In this document: in pieces, positions 1 to 8,762 of the stretch
How positions within the stretch are numbered: the stretch's first letter is position 1
How the letters are laid out: each line of letters opens with the position of its first letter
Source: CAIQPS01 sp963783835
GTDB lineage: Bacteria > Actinomycetota > Thermoleophilia > RBG-16-64-13
Direction: 5' to 3'
Assembly: GCA_963783835.1 (NCBI GenBank)
Contig: CAWAOX010000015.1
Span: 1-64,000, forward strand
DNA length: 64,000 nt
Made by a program: the position numbers and the translations under genes
The notes under the pieces: model-generated
The model's input: the letters and a program-made list of their open reading frames with translations, nothing else
What the model was told of the DNA's origin: nothing
The model's database searches: none

Positions 1-214
1 GGTGGTGGCTAGGTAGGAGAGGAAGCGCCAGTTCACCTAGTCCCCATAGTACCCATCTCAGCACCAGGAGATCCATGCTGTGCGCAATCGCCTGGATCTC
101 CGTGGGTTGATCCACCTCTGTCAAACTGTCGAGACAGCCTTCGGCATTCTCTTTGAGTAGATAGACTGCGTTAAAACGAACCGTTTGTTCTCTGGGACGA
201 ATCAGCTTTCCCAT
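1..214 (-). CDS. Hypothetical protein, 3' end outside the window
   Basis: Reading the minus strand from an ATG at 214-212, the frame stays open for 71 codons and runs off the left edge. The start of the product is MGKLIRPREQTVRFN and the visible part is hydrophobic towards its end. There is only a weak GGGA motif upstream as a ribosome site. I recognise no family. Codon use is less GC-rich than in most of the window, like the neighbouring non-coding sequence and the first third of the next gene. It could be a chance open frame. Confidence 0.35.
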   Translation of the reverse strand, partial: MGKLIRPREQTVRFNAVYLLKENAEGCLDSLTEVDQPTEIQAIAHSMDLLVLRWVLWGLGELALPLLPSHH

Positions 215-653
215 AATTATCCCAATGGCGCAGTTTATTTCTTTATTTGCGTAATTGTTCTGGCTTCAGGCATTTCTGCAGTAGCTATCCGGTTCACCAC
301 TCGAGATGGTACACGAGAGAGAGGTAATTGACAGCAATGCAGATCCACGTTAAGCTGCAAGACAAAGGTCATGAATGAAGGCGTGAGACTTCTGTGAGCT
401 TTCATTCAGAGACTCAGTTTCGGTTTCGCTGAAGATTGGAGTCCGAGGAGCGAATGGGGCTTATCCGGACTCTCCCGCTGGGGAAACATGCGGGTGGCCG
501 TTCTGCAGCATCCACCGGAAGCAGGGTTGTTGGCACGAGAGGAGAAGGTAATGGCTTTCAAGATGTACTAGTCAACCCGTAGCCAGGTGCTTACCTAGCT
601 GGGCATTGCGACCGATACTCGAGTAGACAGAGTACCGGAACAGTAATGGCACC
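215..653. other. Intergenic region without a recognised gene
   Basis: No convincing frame or RNA gene is visible. Base composition is clearly lower in GC than the window average. It contains an 11-bp inverted repeat with one mismatch (372-382 and 398-408, TGAATGAAGGC / GCTTTCATTCA) that could be a hairpin or operator. A TTGACA at 328-333 has only a poor -10 partner. Confidence 0.5.
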
Positions 654-2162
654 ATGGTTATAGGGGACACGAACAGTCTATCGCCGCCAACTGGCCTGAA
701 TAGCAAGCGCCGAGTTTCGTGGGCGAGTATCTATATACTTGGCCTTGGTTTTGTTGCGCTTGTGTTTCTGTGCCTTCTCACATACCTCCAGTTCTTCCCC
801 GGACCTTTCTTTCTGCAGTTTTCCTTCTCCTGGTATGGCTTTCTGTTGCTCATGGCAATAGGGGTCTTCTCGGAGCGCTATACACTCCGAATAGGTTCAG
901 GGATGGAGGTATCGGCAAGTTTCTTAGCCTTCTTCCTGAGCGCAGCACTCGTTAGTCCACTCGCTAGTTTTCTCGTTGCGGTGGCAAGCCAGATTCCCTC
1001 TTTACGGCGCAGAGAGCTTGAACGGACCTTGTGCTTCGCGGCAGGACTGGGAATCGTCGCAGGGGCGTCTGCTCTCCTTTATGCTGCATTAGTACACGCA
1101 GTGACCGACTTCAGTCCATCTGCCATCGGAGTTGCCGCGGCAGGACTTGCTGCCGGGATCTTCTTCCAGCTACTCGACTACGCCCTGTTCGTCCCGGTTG
1201 GCTATCTGCGCAGACGAATTGGACCTCTTGCTGTCTGGCGTGAGGGCTTCCAGCCCTTCCTGCCCTTCCACTTCTTCTTCCTGGCCATCAGCCTGGGCCT
1301 CATCTACATCTACCGCCTCTACGCCCTCAGACCCGGCGGTGTCTCCCAGGTCTACTCCACCTTGCTCATCATGCTGTGCCTTCTGCCGGTCCTCGGTTTG
1401 ATCTACGCCTTCCGCGCCTTCGCCCACGAGCGCGAGCTGTCCCGGCACAACGCGGCGCTGGCTCTCCGTAACGAGCGTCTGTTCCTGCAGGCGGTCAAGA
1501 GCCAGGTGACGGCCCTCGACGTCAAGGACAACTACACCGCCCGCCATTCGGCCGCCGTCGCCCTGTGGGCCACCGACATCGCCCAGGCCATGGCCCTCTC
1601 CAAGCACGAGCAGAACATCACCCACCTCGCCAGCCTGGTCCACGACGTGGGCAAGATCGGGGTGCCCGACGAAGTGCTCAACTTCCCGGGCAAGCTGGAA
1701 CGGGAGGCCTGGCTGCTGGTCGAGACCCACTGCCAGAACGGCCACAAGATCCTCAAGACCATCGACCAGTTCGGCGAGCTGGCCGACGTGATCCTCTATC
1801 ACCACGAGCGCTACGACGGCTCCGGCTATCCGGTGGGGCTGGTGGGGGAGGCCATCCCGCTGATAAGCCGCATCATCTGCGCGGCCGACAGCTACTCGGC
1901 CATGGTGAGCGACCGCCCCTACCGCAAGGCCCTCTCCACCGAGGTGGCCCAGGGCGAGCTGCGCAAGCACGCGGGCAAGCAGTTCGATCCGGTGGTGGTG
2001 GACAACTTCCTCAAGGTGCTGGCGGACCACGACCTCGCCTATCAACGGGGTGAACTGGCCGACTTCGATCTGGAGTTCTCGAGCGACCGCTTTTTGCGGG
2101 AATTGCCGGCCGAGCCGGTGGAGGAAGAGCCAGGAATAGCGGCTCCTGCCCCGAACTCGTAG
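654..2162 (+). CDS. Membrane-anchored HD-GYP domain protein, probable cyclic-di-GMP phosphodiesterase
   Basis: This 502-aa protein has about seven hydrophobic segments in residues 20-260, a short linker, and an HD-GYP domain over roughly residues 280-450. The metal-binding and signature motifs are visible: HDVGKIG near residue 330, then HHERYDGSGYP near residues 380-391, and a following AADSYSAM segment. The family hydrolyses cyclic di-GMP, so the protein probably lowers that messenger in response to a signal sensed in the membrane domain. The ATG at 654 has no strong ribosome site. Codons up to about position 1230 are much poorer in GC3 than those after it, so the sensor half may have a different origin from the catalytic half. 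The next gene starts 4 bases downstream. Confidence 0.88.
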   Translation: MVIGDTNSLSPPTGLNSKRRVSWASIYILGLGFVALVFLCLLTYLQFFPGPFFLQFSFSWYGFLLLMAIGVFSERYTLRIGSGMEVSASFLAFFLSAALVSPLASFLVAVASQIPSLRRRELERTLCFAAGLGIVAGASALLYAALVHAVTDFSPSAIGVAAAGLAAGIFFQLLDYALFVPVGYLRRRIGPLAVWREGFQPFLPFHFFFLAISLGLIYIYRLYALRPGGVSQVYSTLLIMLCLLPVLGLIYAFRAFAHERELSRHNAALALRNERLFLQAVKSQVTALDVKDNYTARHSAAVALWATDIAQAMALSKHEQNITHLASLVHDVGKIGVPDEVLNFPGKLEREAWLLVETHCQNGHKILKTIDQFGELADVILYHHERYDGSGYPVGLVGEAIPLISRIICAADSYSAMVSDRPYRKALSTEVAQGELRKHAGKQFDPVVVDNFLKVLADHDLAYQRGELADFDLEFSSDRFLRELPAEPVEEEPGIAAPAPNS

Positions 2163-2166
2163 GTTT

Positions 2167-3581
2167 ATGAACTTCCGCGTGGTCGGGCGCATACTCCTGG
2201 CCCAAGGGCTCTCCAGTCTCGGCACCTCCATGTCGACGGTGGCCCTGGCCATCATGGTGTACAAGATCACCGGCTCTGTGCTGCACATGGGCGGCGTCAT
2301 GGCCGCCGCGACCCTGCCCCTGGTGGTGACCGCCTGGATCGGCGGCGCCTTCCTCGACCGCTACAGCGCCCGCAACGTCATGGTGCTGGCCGACGCGGCG
2401 CGGGCCGTACTCATCTTCTCCATGCCCTTCCTGGCCCTGCGGGCGGTCGGCTTCATCTACGTGGTGGCCGCTCTTCATGGGGATCTTCACGGCGTTGTTC
2501 AACCCCGGGCAGATCAAGCTCATCGGGGAACTGGTGGAGAAGGAGCACCTGGTCAAGGCCAACTCCTATCTGGGCGTGTCCCGGGACGGGGCGGAGCTGG
2601 TCGGGTACCTGCTGGGGGGCGTGATCGCGTCCATCACCGCCGTGACCATCCTGGGCGCGACCGTCACCGGCTACACCCTGGCCTTCGTCATCGACGCCAT
2701 CAGCTACGTGGTGTCGGGCATCCTCCTGCATCGGTCTGCCGCGCGGCCTGGTGCACGTGGGGCCGGTACCCAAGGTGCGGACCCTGGTGGCCGAGTCGCC
2801 CGCGGTGCTGGGCCGGCTGTGGCGCCACCCGGCGTTCCGCACCAACCTTCTGCTGGCGGTGTTCGCCGCCGGGGCCGCGATGATGTACCTGCCCAACTCC
2901 TACGGCCTGGCCCTGGACGTGTTCGACAAGGGAGCCGGGGGGTTGGCGGCGCTGGAGGTGTTCGTGGCCGTGGGGCTCATCTCGGGAGGCCTGGTCTTCA
3001 GCCGGATGCGATTGAAGGGAGATAAGAATGCCTATGTCTTCTTCTCCCTGATGGTGATGGCGCTCTGCCTGGTGGCAGTGAGCTTCAGCGGGCTGTTCTG
3101 GCTATCGGTCGTGTTGCTGGGAATCGGCGGAGTGGCCAGTGTGGGGCTGTTCGTGCCGTCGATCACCATGTTCCAGGAGACCCCGCCCACGCCGGACAAG
3201 GGACGGTTGATATCGCTGCGCTCGGGTTTCGGGCAACTGGGCCTGACCGCCGGCCTTGTCGTCGGCGGGCTTGTGGGAGCGGAAGTCGGCATCACGCAGG
3301 CCTTTTTTGTGGCGGGGGCGGCCTCGATCGTGCTCGGCCTGCTGATCTACATTCCCTACCGGCTGGGCGCCTCCCGCCGGGCCAGGAGCGCCTGGAGCGC
3401 GGCCACGCAGGCGGGAGCCACGCGGAGCACCGCGCGTAACCTCGCGCACGAAGCTGCGTATAACGGAGCAGCGACCACGAGCGGCGGACCGGGCTCGCCG
3501 AGCGCAGGTATGGCGGCCTGGGCCGCGGCCGCCGAGGCGGCCACCCTAGCGGGCGAAGCGATCGCCCTGGAGGAAGCATGA
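2167..3581 (+). pseudogene. Major facilitator superfamily transporter, frame broken twice
   Basis: The translated pieces join into one MFS protein of about 470 aa with repeated hydrophobic segments, but they lie in three successive frames. The first break is near 2465-2475 (after FIYVVAAL, resuming at MGIFTALF). The second is near 2733-2740 (after GILLHR, resuming LPRGLVHVG). Each break equals one extra base or two missing bases. Apart from these, sequence and codon use look intact, so sequencing error is as likely as inactivation. The C-terminal tail after about residue 400 is Ala-rich and cytosolic. The stop overlaps the start of the DUF1385 gene by four bases, which suggests translational coupling. 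The substrate cannot be told. Confidence 0.75.
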
Positions 3582-4663
3582 AGGATAGTCACGATATGGC
3601 GGGCGCCGCGCCCGACCCGCGAGGCGCGCAGGCGCCCGCGCCGCTTGCCGGCGCCGAAGCCCTGGCCGCGAAGCTGGCCGCAAGGGTGCCGGGCGCAGCG
3701 GCTGCCGCCGAGCGCCGGGCGGTGGGCGAGTTGATGCCGCGCATGGGCGGCATCGCCTTGAAGAACGGTCTGGCGCTCGTCTCCGACGACTACTGGGCCG
3801 CGGCGGTCAGAGAGACCGACGGGAGCATCAGCGTCGCCTCCGGACGGAAGACCCGGCTGCCCTCGGGCAGATCCTGGCATGGGCAGGCGGCGCGGGGGAG
3901 AGCCGGCGCGCAGCCCGGCGCGCAGCCGACCGCCGGGCGCGGCGGGCAGCCACAAGTGGCCGACCTGCAAGGCCTGCCGATGCTGCGCGGGCTGGCCCGT
4001 TTCGCCGAGACCCTTCTGGTGCTCGCGCAGGTCAAGCTGCGCATGCCTCAGGCGGAGTTGCCCCTGGAGGGCGGGCGGGTGGCCGTGGCTCTCGCCACTG
4101 CCTACGCCGCCACCTCGACGGTCCGGAGCCTGGGTCCCAAGTCGACCATCGTGCAGGAGACCGGCGCCGCCCTCGCCGCCTTCGTCCCCGCGGTGCTGTC
4201 GCTGAGGAACTCGGCCATCTCCGGCTACCACGGCGCCGAGCACAAGGTGATCGCCGGGCGCGAAGCCGAGTTGCGGGCGCGCGCGGCCGGAGCCCCGTAC
4301 ATCGCGCGGGCGGGGCAGCCGTCCGCCGCCGCTTCGGCTCCCAAGGAGCACGACCGCTGCGGATCCAACCTCGTCGGCCCGCTGCTCCTGACCACCATCG
4401 CGATCAACGCCCTCCTCCGTGGCGGGTCGAGACGCATGACGCCGGCCGGTTCGGCCGTTGCCACCGCGGTCAGCCTGGGGGCGGCGCTCGAGGCACTTCG
4501 CTGGGCCACCCGGCACGGCGACTCGCTGGCCGCCCGGCTGCTCATGTCGCCCGGCCGGATGATCCAGAAGACGCTCAGCACCTCCGAGCCCACCACTCAA
4601 CAGCTCGAAGTGGCCGAGCGGGCCATGAAGGAGTTGCTCAGGCTGGAGGCCGTGAGGGTCTGA
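3578..4663 (+). CDS. DUF1385 family (YqhQ-like) membrane protein
   Basis: The 361-aa product matches the DUF1385 pattern: an N-terminal GGIALKNGLALV segment (family: GGQAVMEGVMM), a central LRGLARFAETL stretch, YHGAEHKVIAG near residue 220, HDRCGSN near residue 265, and the C-terminal TTQQLEVAERAM segment. Several hydrophobic helices lie between these motifs. The family is widespread in Gram-positive and actinobacterial genomes and its biochemical role is not established. The start ATG lies in an ATGA overlap with the preceding transporter. The first 45 residues and a stretch near residues 95-130 are Ala/Gly/Pro-rich insertions not usual in the family core. Confidence 0.8.
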   Translation: MKDSHDMAGAAPDPRGAQAPAPLAGAEALAAKLAARVPGAAAAAERRAVGELMPRMGGIALKNGLALVSDDYWAAAVRETDGSISVASGRKTRLPSGRSWHGQAARGRAGAQPGAQPTAGRGGQPQVADLQGLPMLRGLARFAETLLVLAQVKLRMPQAELPLEGGRVAVALATAYAATSTVRSLGPKSTIVQETGAALAAFVPAVLSLRNSAISGYHGAEHKVIAGREAELRARAAGAPYIARAGQPSAAASAPKEHDRCGSNLVGPLLLTTIAINALLRGGSRRMTPAGSAVATAVSLGAALEALRWATRHGDSLAARLLMSPGRMIQKTLSTSEPTTQQLEVAERAMKELLRLEAVRV

Positions 4664-4800
4664 GACGCCACGCCGCCACACGAAGTCTGCGCCTCGCTCC
4701 CGGAACGAGGAGTGTGGGGCGACGGCTAGAATTACAGCAAGATATCTATATACGCAGGGTCGGGCGAGGCCCTCACCGCTGAAACGGCAGGAGGGTGACG

Positions 4801-5892
4801 ATGCAAGGGCAGACAACACCGAGCGGCACAAAGCAGCCGAAGAGCTCGAAAAGCACATTTCGACGCCTGTGGTGGCTCTGGCTCTTGATAGGGATCATCG
4901 CGGTGTTCCTCATCGCCTTCTTCGTGGGCCGTGCGACCAACGAGGCGGCAGCGGACGAGGGGACGTCCGGCGCTTCCGGCCCGACCATGATCATTACGGA
5001 GAGCCAGAATGGATCCACGGTCGTAGTGAGTCCCGGCTGGGTGCTTCTTCTCGAGCTTACCGGCAACCCGGAGGACGGGTCGGCCTGGAACTTCACCGCG
5101 GTCAACGCGTCCCTGATGCAGGTGTTGCCGGGACCCCAGATCTCCACCATCACCGAGGAGCCGGTCCCTCTCGCGACCTACACGTACTCCGCCATCGCGC
5201 TCAGCGAGGGCGACGTGCAACTGATGGCCAACAACGTCAGCCTCGCCGGCGAGATCAAGAAGACTTTCGCCTGCACCATCCGCATCGTCTCCCCGGACCA
5301 GTTGGCGACCACCACCACGGTGGAGCAGACGACCACGACTACCGAAGCCGCTACCACCACCACGACTGAGACGCCCACGACCACGACCACCGCAGCGGCG
5401 TCGACGACCACGACGGCCGGCTCGACGACCACGACGGCCGGCTCGACGACCACCACAAAGCCGCCGACGACGACGACGACCGCGGCGCCCACGACCACCA
5501 CCACCAAGCCGCCGGCGACGACCACGACCACGATCCCGATCCCCCCGATCGATATCCCTGAAGGTGCCATCGCCATCGGGCCGAAGGCCAACGGTCAGAT
5601 CGTGGTAGTGCCCACTACGGCGACTGCACTCCTGCTGGGTCTGCCCGATGACAGGTCAGACAAGTACATCTGGCAATTGGCGACCTACGACACCGGTGTA
5701 ATCGTCCTGCAGGGTGACCCGACCTTTTACCCCTCCACTCCGGAGAACGTCGGCGCGCTGGTGTGGACGTTCGATGTGGTTGCCGCCGGCGCGACCGACC
5801 TCAAGCTCGTCTACGCGGATGAATCCGGAAGTGTGAAGCAGCAGTTCTTCGTCTCGATCAGCGTGCAGGAACTGACGATCACTCCGTACTAG
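4801..5892 (+). CDS. Membrane-anchored protein with two chagasin-like domains joined by a Thr-rich linker
   Basis: A basic N-terminus precedes one transmembrane helix (about residues 24-46, LWWLWLLIGIIAVFLIAFFVG) that leaves the rest outside the cell. Residues about 62-160 and 260-363 resemble each other in outline: a VVVSPGW / VVVPTTA strand, an L-x-GxPxDxSxxW turn, a YTYSAI or WTFDVV strand, and a final strand. This resembles the I42 (chagasin) cysteine-protease inhibitor fold, where NPTTGYSW loops contact the protease. The loops here are degenerate, so inhibition is not assured. Between them lies about 85 residues of T3-5 runs with Ala/Pro/Lys. ATG 4801 is preferred over GTG 4795 because AGGAGG at 4789-4794 is 6 bases upstream of it. 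Confidence 0.6.
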   Translation: MQGQTTPSGTKQPKSSKSTFRRLWWLWLLIGIIAVFLIAFFVGRATNEAAADEGTSGASGPTMIITESQNGSTVVVSPGWVLLLELTGNPEDGSAWNFTAVNASLMQVLPGPQISTITEEPVPLATYTYSAIALSEGDVQLMANNVSLAGEIKKTFACTIRIVSPDQLATTTTVEQTTTTTEAATTTTTETPTTTTTAAASTTTTAGSTTTTAGSTTTTKPPTTTTTAAPTTTTTKPPATTTTTIPIPPIDIPEGAIAIGPKANGQIVVVPTTATALLLGLPDDRSDKYIWQLATYDTGVIVLQGDPTFYPSTPENVGALVWTFDVVAAGATDLKLVYADESGSVKQQFFVSISVQELTITPY

Positions 5893-6114
5893 TTTCAGAG
5901 ACACACGACCTTGGGGCGGCTCGTCCCGCTGCTCCCGATGCAGCGGGACCGAATAGAACTCTGGCAAGCCCTCCCCAGTTGACGCCCGGGTAGCGAGGTC
6001 TGAGCGTCCTCGTGGTAGCGGATGTCGGGTGCGGACGGGAGGAGCAGGGATGCTATCCTACTCGCGATCGGCACGCTGCGGGGCCACCTCGCCGGTTGAG
6101 CCCGGCGGGCGGCG

Positions 6115-7365
6115 GTGCCGAACAGGTCACCATGGCAGCTAGGTAGCCGTCCCACCGGAAGGCACGTTCTGGACAAGTTCTGCCCCGTTCCCCAGCGCTT
6201 TGAGGCCGTCTACGGCAGAGTGCTCTTCGTCACCCTGCTTTTCTTCATCACTTTCGTCAGCCGGTTCATCTTTTCGCCGTTGATGCCGACCATCGGGGCG
6301 GACGTGGGCCTGAGCCCCAGCCAAGCAGGTTCGCTCTTCTTCCTCGCTTCCCTCGGAGTTCTTGGCGGCTCGCTGCTGTCCGGCTTCATGTCGGCGCGTA
6401 TCAAGCATCGGGGTACCTTGATCTTTGCGGCCTTGGTTACGGGCGTTACTTTGATGGCCTGCTACTTCGCCCACTCCGTCTGGTTCGTCCGCATAGCGAT
6501 GATCGTCCTGGGGATGTGCGCCGGCCTGAATCAACCCTCGGTGGTCGCGACGGTGGCGGCGATGGTGAGGCGCGAGGACTGGGGAAAGGCCCTCTCGCTG
6601 CAGCAAATGGGCCCCAGGCTCAGCTATGCCGCGGCGCCGTTCCTCGCGGTGGTGCTGCTGGCGGCGTTCTCATGGCAGGCCTCACTGGCGATACTGGGGG
6701 TCTTCGCGGCCGTGTCCGGCATCGCCTTCTTCTTCTGGGGGGATTGCGGAGGCTTCCCCGGTACTCCCCCAAACCTCAGGCGCTTCGGGGCGATCATGCG
6801 TCAGCGATCGTTCTGGATCATGGTCCTACTCTTTGCTCTGGGTATTGGTGCGCAGGCCGGTCTCTACACCATGATCCCGCTTTACCTGACGGAGGAGCGA
6901 GGGTTCTCCGCTTCTTCCGCCAACACGCTCCTCGGTTTGGTCATGATCCCTCCGCTTTTCACCACCTTCTTTGCCGGCTGGCTCACCGACAGGATCGGGG
7001 AGAAACGAGCCATACTGCTGTTCATGATCTTGACCGGCCTGGCCATCATTGCTGTGGCCGGCACATCCTCGGGTTGGTTGGTCGCAAGCATGTTCGCGCT
7101 TTCGGCCTTTTCGGCCTGCTTCTTTCCGCCCGCATTCGCCGCCCTGTCACGGATCGTCCAGCCCAACCTGCGCAGCCTGGTCGCGGGCTTGGCTCCCCCT
7201 TCCGCATTCCTGCTGGGGGGCGGTCTCCTACCGATCGCTCTGGGCTATATGGGAGAGGCTTATAGCTTCAGCCTGGGCTTCATGCTTACCGGGCTGGCGG
7301 TGATCGGCGGTGCGTTCTTGGTTTTCGCACTGCGCCTGTTGGACAACCTGGAAGAGGGGTGCTGA
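6115..7365 (+). CDS. Major facilitator superfamily transporter
   Basis: About 12 hydrophobic helices and the loop between helices 2 and 3 (SARIKHRG, and the second-half equivalent TDRIGEKR) identify an MFS permease of roughly 400 aa. FIFSPLMPTIGADVGLSPSQAG at the N-terminus is typical of organic-anion/nitrate-type MFS members, but the substrate is unknown. The start is uncertain: GTG 6115 gives a 36-residue hydrophilic leader with no good ribosome site, and a GTG near 6220 just before helix 1 would remove it. Unlike the first MFS gene in this window, the frame is intact. A minus-strand antitoxin follows in convergent orientation. Confidence 0.8.
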   Translation: MPNRSPWQLGSRPTGRHVLDKFCPVPQRFEAVYGRVLFVTLLFFITFVSRFIFSPLMPTIGADVGLSPSQAGSLFFLASLGVLGGSLLSGFMSARIKHRGTLIFAALVTGVTLMACYFAHSVWFVRIAMIVLGMCAGLNQPSVVATVAAMVRREDWGKALSLQQMGPRLSYAAAPFLAVVLLAAFSWQASLAILGVFAAVSGIAFFFWGDCGGFPGTPPNLRRFGAIMRQRSFWIMVLLFALGIGAQAGLYTMIPLYLTEERGFSASSANTLLGLVMIPPLFTTFFAGWLTDRIGEKRAILLFMILTGLAIIAVAGTSSGWLVASMFALSAFSACFFPPAFAALSRIVQPNLRSLVAGLAPPSAFLLGGGLLPIALGYMGEAYSFSLGFMLTGLAVIGGAFLVFALRLLDNLEEGC

Positions 7366-7435
7366 CACTTCGGTCAGGTAGCGCCGACTACATCGGGGCT
7401 ACTGAACCGATCCGGATGGAAGCCGACGCGTGAAC

Positions 7436-7660
7436 TCACGTCCGAGAGGCCCGCAGTTCCGCGAAGACCTCATCCATCGGGATAGGCTGCACCTTGCCCG
7501 ACGCCATTTCTTTATCGCGGCGGACGGCCTCTTCGAGCCAGAGCCGTTGGACCTCTGCTTCGGAGAGATCGTCGAGACTCGCCAAGAGGTCCCGAGCGAG
7601 GCCTGCTCGCGTCGAGGGATCCATCTGAAGCGCTTGACGCTTGAGTTCATCGATCGTCAT
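7436..7660 (-). CDS. Addiction-module antitoxin-like protein (CHP02574-type), no partner toxin
   Basis: The 74-aa protein has the layout of small RelE/ParE-associated addiction-module components: MTIDELKRQALQMDP, RAGLARDLLASLDD, a W-L-E-E-A-xRRDKE helix, and a C-terminal IPMDEVFAELRA segment. Such proteins bind and neutralise a RelE-fold toxin. No toxin frame is seen on either side: downstream is the MFS gene end, and upstream are about 190 bases without a frame, then the first repeat copy. It is therefore an orphan, possibly the remnant of a pair or a cassette on its own. Confidence 0.65.
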   Translation of the reverse strand: MTIDELKRQALQMDPSTRAGLARDLLASLDDLSEAEVQRLWLEEAVRRDKEMASGKVQPIPMDEVFAELRASRT

Positions 7661-7850
7661 CGCAGCTCACCTCACCGTCATCCCACTGTAGATTCAATAA
7701 TACGCCCGATGCAGACGTGTTGACGATTGCAGCAATGGAATCCAGCTCAATCTGGCTTGGTTCTCGCGGGAGAAGCGCGGGCGGACGGAATCACGATGCC
7801 CGCTACACAAGAGGGAAGCCCCGTCCTCCGACGAGGTTCCAGCTGAGTGG

Positions 7851-7924
7851 TAGCGGGGACCCGACTTTTATTGTCGGCAGACATTCCGTTCCGCCTGGTG
7901 ACGGCCTAGAAGGCGCACAACGCC
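7851..7924 (-). repeat. Structured dispersed repeat, copy A
   Basis: Copy of the roughly 60-bp element found six times between 7.85 and 15.06 kb. Its plus-strand core is TAGCGGGGACCCGAC, followed by TTTTATT and GTCGG, which lets CCGAC/GTCGG form a 5-bp stem with a 7-base loop, as in a tRNA T-arm next to an acceptor end. It continues through GCAGACATTCCG and GGTGACGGCCTAGA. It lies directly after the stop codon of the minus-strand higA gene and ends in a small GGCG/CGCC hairpin. This copy lacks the neighbouring GGCCCGG hairpin. Confidence 0.75.
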
Positions 7925-8212
7925 TTATACGACCGCCGCGAGCTTCTCGACTGTGCGGACCGGACGGCTCCTGGCCAGATCGTACGCCGATTGTAGGTTG
8001 ATCCAGAACTCGGGTGTCGTGCCGAACGCCGAGGCGAGCAGCCAAGCGGTCTCCGGCGTGATACCGCGCTTGCCGCGTACCAACTCGTTGACACGCTGCA
8101 CAGGTATGCCCAGATGGCCCGCCAAAGCAACCTGAGATAGGCCCAACGGTGCCAGGAACTCTTGGCTCAAGACCACTCCGGGGTGGGTGGGGATCCGGTT
8201 CTCGGGAATCAT
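7925..8212 (-). CDS. higA: HigA-type antitoxin, XRE family
   Basis: The 95-aa product begins MIPENRIPTHPGVVL, the typical HigA start, and has a helix-turn-helix over about residues 24-60 (SQVALAGHLGIPVQRVNELVRG) followed by TPETAWLLASAFGTTPEFWINLQ, the HigA hallmark. It neutralises HigB and represses its own operon. It lies 12 bases downstream of the toxin gene; toxin-first order is characteristic of higBA loci. A copy of the dispersed repeat begins at its stop codon. Confidence 0.88.
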   Translation of the reverse strand: MIPENRIPTHPGVVLSQEFLAPLGLSQVALAGHLGIPVQRVNELVRGKRGITPETAWLLASAFGTTPEFWINLQSAYDLARSRPVRTVEKLAAVV

Positions 8213-8224
8213 GGCTCTGCCCTC

Positions 8225-8518
8225 TCAGTCGTGATAGTCCAACAGCCGAACGTCGTGAGCGTTGTTGCCACCCCAACGAAAGACCAAGCGCCACTGGTCG
8301 TTCACGCGAATGGAGTGGAAACCCTCGAGGTCACCCTTCAACGCCTCTAGTCGGTTGCCGGGTGGAGACCTGAGGTCGATCACCGATGAGGCCGCGTTAA
8401 GCATGTCCAGTTTGACCAGTGCCTGTCCGACGATGTCCCGCGGGAACCTGCGCGCCCGGCTGGTGGGCCGGTCGTGATAGAGGTCCTCTGTAGCGCGGTC
8501 GCCGAAAGATACGATCAT
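8225..8518 (-). CDS. higB: HigB-type toxin, RelE-like mRNA interferase
   Basis: The 97-aa protein fits the HigB/RelE plasmid-maintenance killer family: MIVSFGDRATEDLYH at the N-terminus, ARRFPRDIVGQALVKLDMLNAA in the helical hairpin, LEALKGDLEGFHSIRVN, then QWRLVFRW and a C-terminal HDVRLLDYHD strand. HigB toxins cleave mRNA on the ribosome. It is the first gene of a toxin-antitoxin pair with higA. Family length and key segments are complete. Confidence 0.87.
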   Translation of the reverse strand: MIVSFGDRATEDLYHDRPTSRARRFPRDIVGQALVKLDMLNAASSVIDLRSPPGNRLEALKGDLEGFHSIRVNDQWRLVFRWGGNNAHDVRLLDYHD

Positions 8519-8703
8519 CGAGCCTCCCGCCGTTCACCCGACAACAATAACACTAACACGGATACCGGGCAAGCATGCAGCGGCGCAGCAGGATCCTTCT
8601 CGCACGGGACATTGGCAGGTGGCGGGACCCCGCCGCCTGATATCTACCGACATCGCGTTCATGCTGGTGCCCGTCTAGGCAGAATGGTTCGCCGTTGTGA
8701 AGG

Positions 8704-8762
8704 TAGCGGGGACCGGACTTTTATTGTCGGCAGACATTCCGTTCGCTTTGGTGACGGTCTAG
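8704..8762 (-). repeat. Structured dispersed repeat, copy B
   Basis: Starts TAGCGGGGACCGGAC (one change from the core), continues TTTTATTGTCGG and ends GGTGACGGTCTAG. The stop codon of the following minus-strand dehydrogenase gene (plus-strand CTA at 8759-8761) lies inside the repeat, so the element is joined exactly to the gene's end. No GGCCCGG hairpin is next to this copy. Confidence 0.75.

Noticed and set aside
1170..2300. Long minus-strand open frame over the HD-GYP gene
   Set aside because: It is a shadow of GC-rich codon bias; the plus-strand frame has clear domain motifs and this one has none.
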